NCBI GenBank assembly: GCA_004151065.3 | Contig: NWUY0300032842.1 | Location: 24,968 to 36,102 of the forward strand | Length of the DNA stretch: 11,135 nucleotides | Direction: 5' to 3' | DNA from: Larix sibirica | Lineage: Eukaryota > Streptophyta > Pinopsida > Pinales > Pinaceae | In this document: positions 8,375 to 11,135 of the stretch, piece by piece | Position numbering within the stretch: position 1 is the first letter of the stretch | Layout of the letters: each line of letters starts with the position of its first letter | Notes under the pieces: model-generated | Seen by the model: only the letters and a program-made list of their open reading frames with translations | Told to the model about the DNA's origin: nothing | Database searches by the model: none | Program-made: the position numbers and the translations under genes

Positions 8375-8770
8375 AATATTTGGAAGATGCACTTTGATGG
8401 GTCATCAACTAAAGAGGATTCAGGAGCCAGTGTAGTATTCATTTCTCCTTTAAATGAAGTGATTTATTTGATGTACAAACTAGATTTTGAGACTACTAAT
8501 AATATTGTTGAATATGAGGCTTTGGTTATTGGGTTAAGAGCGGCTAAATATATGAACATACAACAATTGATAGTCTTTGGTGATTCAATATAGTTGTTCA
8601 AAAGGTGAGAAATGTTTACTAGATAAAGCAGCAGAGGTTGAAACAGTATCATAATGAGGTATGGGATCTCATTCATAACTTCTTTTGGGCTTTCAATATC
8701 TCTTTCCAAGGTTTGAAAATCAAAAGGCAGACTCCCTAGCTCTAGCTGCCAGTGCTTTCATACTTCCTTT
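8375..8770 (+). pseudogene. pol: archaeal-type RNase H domain (aRNH), upstream of RT, broken
   Basis: RNase H removes the RNA strand of RNA-DNA hybrids during reverse transcription. All four acidic positions of the DEDD set are visible: Asp in MHFDGSS (8396-8398), Glu in NNIVEYEAL (8510-8512), Asp in VFGDS (8582-8584), Asp in KADSLALAAS (8730-8732). The TNN-x-x-EYEAL and ADSLA wording is that of aRNH rather than of the gypsy RNase H behind RT. Frameshifts near 8590 and 8705 and TAG at 8620-8622 break it. NEVWDLIHNFF (about 8656-8688) is the helix between the third and fourth acidic residues. It follows the protease in frame and precedes RT. Confidence 0.85.
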
Positions 8771-9243
8771 GAATCCTCAATAGAAATATGAGATTGAAGT
8801 TAAAAGTAGGCTTGCTATCCCTGACAATATTAAACATTGGCATGTATTTTCAGATGATTGAGAGTTGAGAAAGTTCTTGGATTGAATTGATGATTTTTCT
8901 GCCTATATTATTGACCAAGATAATGAAAATGATCTTGTATCTCATGGTCTGTCTAATACCATTCTAGAAAATAAGGTGGTTGATCATCCAATAATTGAGT
9001 TGAAAACTAATTATTTTCCAAAAGGACTATTACCTTTGGAAAGACTCTTTGATAACAATGATTTTTTTATTAAACCTTCGATTCAAACTCATGATTATGA
9101 TTCAGTTAACCTTGAAACTTGTGCTGATCCAAAGTCTGCTAGATTGTCTAGTTCTCTACTTGATTTTCAGAAACAAAGATATATCAGTCTCATGAAGGAG
9201 TATCAGGATATTTTTGCCTGAAGTTATCAAGATTTGAAGTTTT
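8771..9243 (+). pseudogene. pol: linker between aRNH and RT, broken
   Basis: This continues the frame of ADSLA with IPDNIKHWHVF, DDFSAYIIDQDNEND, NYFPKGLLPLERLFDNND and a stretch ending MKEYQDIFA just before RT. Stops are TAG 8781, TGA 8859, TGA 8883 and TGA 9219. The last falls where a Trp is usual in the pre-RT motif (F-A-W). No catalytic motif is visible. It is a spacer conserved in this element type, and its open frame 8976-9221 is a piece of pol, not a separate gene. Confidence 0.75.
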
Positions 9244-10160
9244 ATGATTACATATATAATTCAGCATAAGATCCCTCTCAAGAAGAACACTAAACCTTTT
9301 AAACAGAATATTAGACAAAACAATCCTTTGCTACTGCCTACTATTGAAAAGGAATTGAAAAAAATTATAGATGCTAAAATCATTGTTCCTCTCAGATATT
9401 CCGATTGGGTTGATAATTTGGTGCCTGTCAGAAAAAAGAACGGTGAAATTAGACTCAGTGTGTATTTTAGGAATTCGAATCGATGTTCTTTAAAAGATAA
9501 CTATCCAATACCGAAGATGGATCATATTTTACAAAAAGTTATAGGTGCACAGAGAATCTTAATGATCGATGGTTTTTCTGGTTATAACCAGATTCTTGTT
9601 GCTGAAGAAGAGAGGGAAAAGACTGCCTTCACTACGCCATGGGTCACTTTCATGTATGATAAGATGCCCTTTGGTCTAATGAATGCAGGAGCTATGTTTC
9701 AGAGAGCTATGGATATAGCTTTCGTTAGAGAAAAAAAGATAAATTCATAGTAGTTTATCTCGATGATATCATTGTTTTTTCACAGTCCGATGAACAACAT
9801 TCGCAACATCTTAGACAAACATTTCAGAAATGTAGAAGGTATGGAATATCTTTAAATCCCAAGAAATCTATTTTTGTCATGCAAGAAGATAGACTTTTAG
9901 GACATACTGTCTATGCTAAAGGAATTTCTATTGATCCAGAAATAATAGATGCAATTCAGAAAATTTAAATTCTTGGAAATAAGAAGGTCATCCAATATTT
10001 TTTTGGGAAAATAAATTTCTTAAGAATATTTATACCTAATTTCCCTGAGATTGTAAAACATATTACATACACGTTAAGGAAGGATGCTCAAATAAAATGG
10101 ACAAATGACACTAAACAATATTTTTACAATATTAAGCAAGCATTAGATAAAGCTCTTATT
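9244..10160 (+). pseudogene. pol: reverse transcriptase domain, broken
   Basis: RT copies element RNA into DNA. In frame from 9244: LVPVRKKNGEIRLSVYFRN (fingers; the usual V-D-F/Y-R Asp is Tyr here), NYPIPKMDHIL, motif A LMIDGFSGYNQI with catalytic Asp at 9568-9570, FTTPWVTFMYDKMPFGLMNA and FQRAMD (motif B). A shift in the seven-A run near 9731-9737 puts motif C (YLDDI, YLDD at 9756-9767) in another frame. Then follow KCRRYGISLNPKKSIF, LLGHTV and FFGKINFLR (thumb). A TAA lies at 9966-9968. The catalytic Asp residues are all present, so loss of function comes from the lesions and not from the active site. Confidence 0.93.
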
Positions 10161-10637
10161 CTTGTCAGCTCTGATTACTCTAAGGAGTTTTCAATATTGT
10201 CTTTTGCTTTGGAAGAAACTCTTGCTAATGTTTTGCTACATAAAAACTATGAAGGATATGAGCATCTTGTATCATTCTTTAGCAGATCTCTTAGGGATGC
10301 AAAACTAAAGTACAATATAATGGCGAAACAAGCCTATGCTTTAGTTAAAGCCCTCAAGTCTTTCAGGGTATATGTTTTGCAGTAAAAAATCATTGCATAT
10401 GTCCCTAGCAGGACGGTGAAGGATATCTTGGTACAACCTGATAGTGAAGGGAAAAGAGATAAGTGGATAACAAAGCTTCTTAAGTATGGTATTGACATTA
10501 AGCCCACAAAATTGATCAAAGGACAAGGTTTGGATAAATTGTTGGTTGATTCAAATTGTAAGGCCCTTGGAATAGAGCTTTTTTCTAATCTATTGTCAGA
10601 AGATCAGACATAATAGCAGAATTCAAATTTACAGGTA
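10161..10637 (+). pseudogene. pol: degenerate gypsy-type RNase H / connection domain and following linker
   Basis: The fold wording is clear: SFALEETLANVLLH, HLVSFFSRSLRDAKLKYN, KQAYALVKALKSFRVYVL. However, the D-A-S motif carrying the first catalytic Asp is replaced by FALEE, and the E-K-E-type Glu is Gln in AKQAYA. This matches the idea that, where an aRNH is present, the original RNase H serves only as a structural connection. Stops are TAA 10383 and TAA-TAG at 10611-10616. The linker holds VKDILVQPDSEGKRDKW and IKPTKLIKGQGLDKLL. Confidence 0.85.
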
Positions 10638-11135
10638 TTGAATAAGTTTCTTTCTTCGCCATGGTATAAAGACATAGTATATTTTCTGCAGAATTTACAG
10701 TGTCCACCAGATTTTGATAAGTCTAAATCAAGGTATTTAAAGTTAAAGGCTCTGAAATTTTGCATCGACCAAAACCTGCTTTGGAAGGATCCAAGTGGAG
10801 TTTTGTTGAACTGTGTAGATGAAGATGAGTCTAATTTTATTATGACAAAAATGCATAAAGTTCCACTTGCAGTAAGTGGACCTTTTCAGCAATGGGGCCT
10901 TGATTTTATCGGGGAAATTCATCCTCCTCAAGTGGGAAACACATATGGATTCTTACGGCCACATATTATTTTACCAGATGGATAGAAGCTATACCAACAA
11001 GGAATGCTACATAAAAGGTAATTATGGATTTCTTAAAACAAAATATGTTTTCTAGATTTGGTTGTCCAAGGAATTTGGTTACCAATAGTGGATCTGCTTT
11101 TAAATCTCGTTAAATGGTTAAATTATGTAACATGC
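10638..11135 (+). pseudogene. pol: integrase region, zinc finger missing, core partial at window edge
   Basis: Integrase would insert the cDNA. The N-terminal linker (WYKDIVYFLQNLQCP, LLWKDPSGVLLNCVDEDE) is followed by KMHK at 10849-10860 and then VSGPFQQWGLDFIGEIHPP. No His-His-Cys-Cys zinc-binding segment lies between, although both sides stay in one frame. The first core Asp (LDFIG) is at 10902-10904. A frameshift near 10950 leads to FTRWIEAIPTRNAT, TAA 11012, FSRFGCPRNLVTNSGSAFKS and TAA 11111. In VTNSG the second catalytic Asp is Asn (11084-11086). The Glu of the D,D-E triad and the C-terminal domain lie beyond the window. Confidence 0.88.

Larger units (their letters stand above)
5106..11135 (+). 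mobile_element. degenerate Ty3/gypsy LTR retrotransposon with dual RNase H, 3' end beyond the window
   Basis: The order seen is LTR, tRNA-Asp-like PBS, gag, protease, archaeal-type RNase H, RT, gypsy-type RNase H, integrase. RT before integrase is the Ty3/gypsy order. An additional aRNH is a known feature of the plant Tat/Ogre group. About 20 in-frame stops and 8 frameshifts (near 6260, 7080, 7545, 8590, 8705, 9240, 9735 and 10950) are spread over all domains, so no functional polyprotein can be made. Neither the 3' LTR nor the polypurine tract is in the window, so age cannot be judged from LTR divergence. Confidence 0.92.

Noticed and set aside
9751-10613. Separate small genes at 10197-10385 and 10416-10613
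   Set aside because: They are in one frame with the YLDD box and with each other, separated only by single stops. They are pieces of pol.
3933-11113. Reassigned stop codons (TAA/TAG read as Gln)
   Set aside because: Many stops stand where Gln would fit, which at first suggested an alternative code. But TGA stops also occur, eight frameshifts break the same region, and the PBS and domain types are of land-plant retroelements. Decay explains all of this.

Overview
The window looks like intergenic nuclear DNA from a seed plant. The evidence is a decayed Ty3/gypsy LTR retrotransposon whose primer-binding site resembles the one complementary to plant tRNA-Asp, a plant-type second RNase H domain, overall AT richness, and no prokaryotic gene organisation. 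A large repeat-rich genome such as a conifer's would fit, but nothing here fixes the species. No intact gene was found. Everything recognisable reads on the + strand and is broken by stops and frameshifts.

Left part (1-1606): non-coding DNA with a 23-bp tandem repeat of about eight copies (530-713) and an assembly scar. One N at 841 separates two copies of the same 241 bp (600-840 and 842-1082) that I could not tell apart by eye. They are probably unmerged ends of overlapping contigs.

Middle part (1607-4708): two highly diverged relatives of one unrecognised protein family, copy A (1607-2539) and copy B (3152-4708). They share several anchor motifs. B ends in a long Lys/Glu/Gln/Ser-rich hydrophilic tail. 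About 600 bp of CTGCAG-rich non-coding DNA with one short coding-looking fragment lies between them.

Right part (about 5106-11135): a Ty3/gypsy element running off the right edge. Its order is a putative 5' LTR (TATA box near 5106, LTR end near 5704), tRNA-Asp-like PBS (5710-5727), leader with an 11-bp inverted repeat, gag, protease, an archaeal-type RNase H (aRNH), linker, reverse transcriptase, a degenerate gypsy-type RNase H, and an integrase with a large gap. I count about 20 in-frame stops and 8 frameshifts between about 5850 and 11135, so the copy is dead. The protease Asp and the second integrase Asp are gone, and the integrase zinc-finger region is missing. The 3' LTR and polypurine tract lie outside the window.

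The most informative biology is the placement of the aRNH upstream of RT with its four acidic residues present, while the RNase H behind RT lacks its expected acidic residues. This is a dual-RNase H plant element related to the Tat/Ogre type. I see no CRISPR array, tRNA, rRNA or intact host gene.
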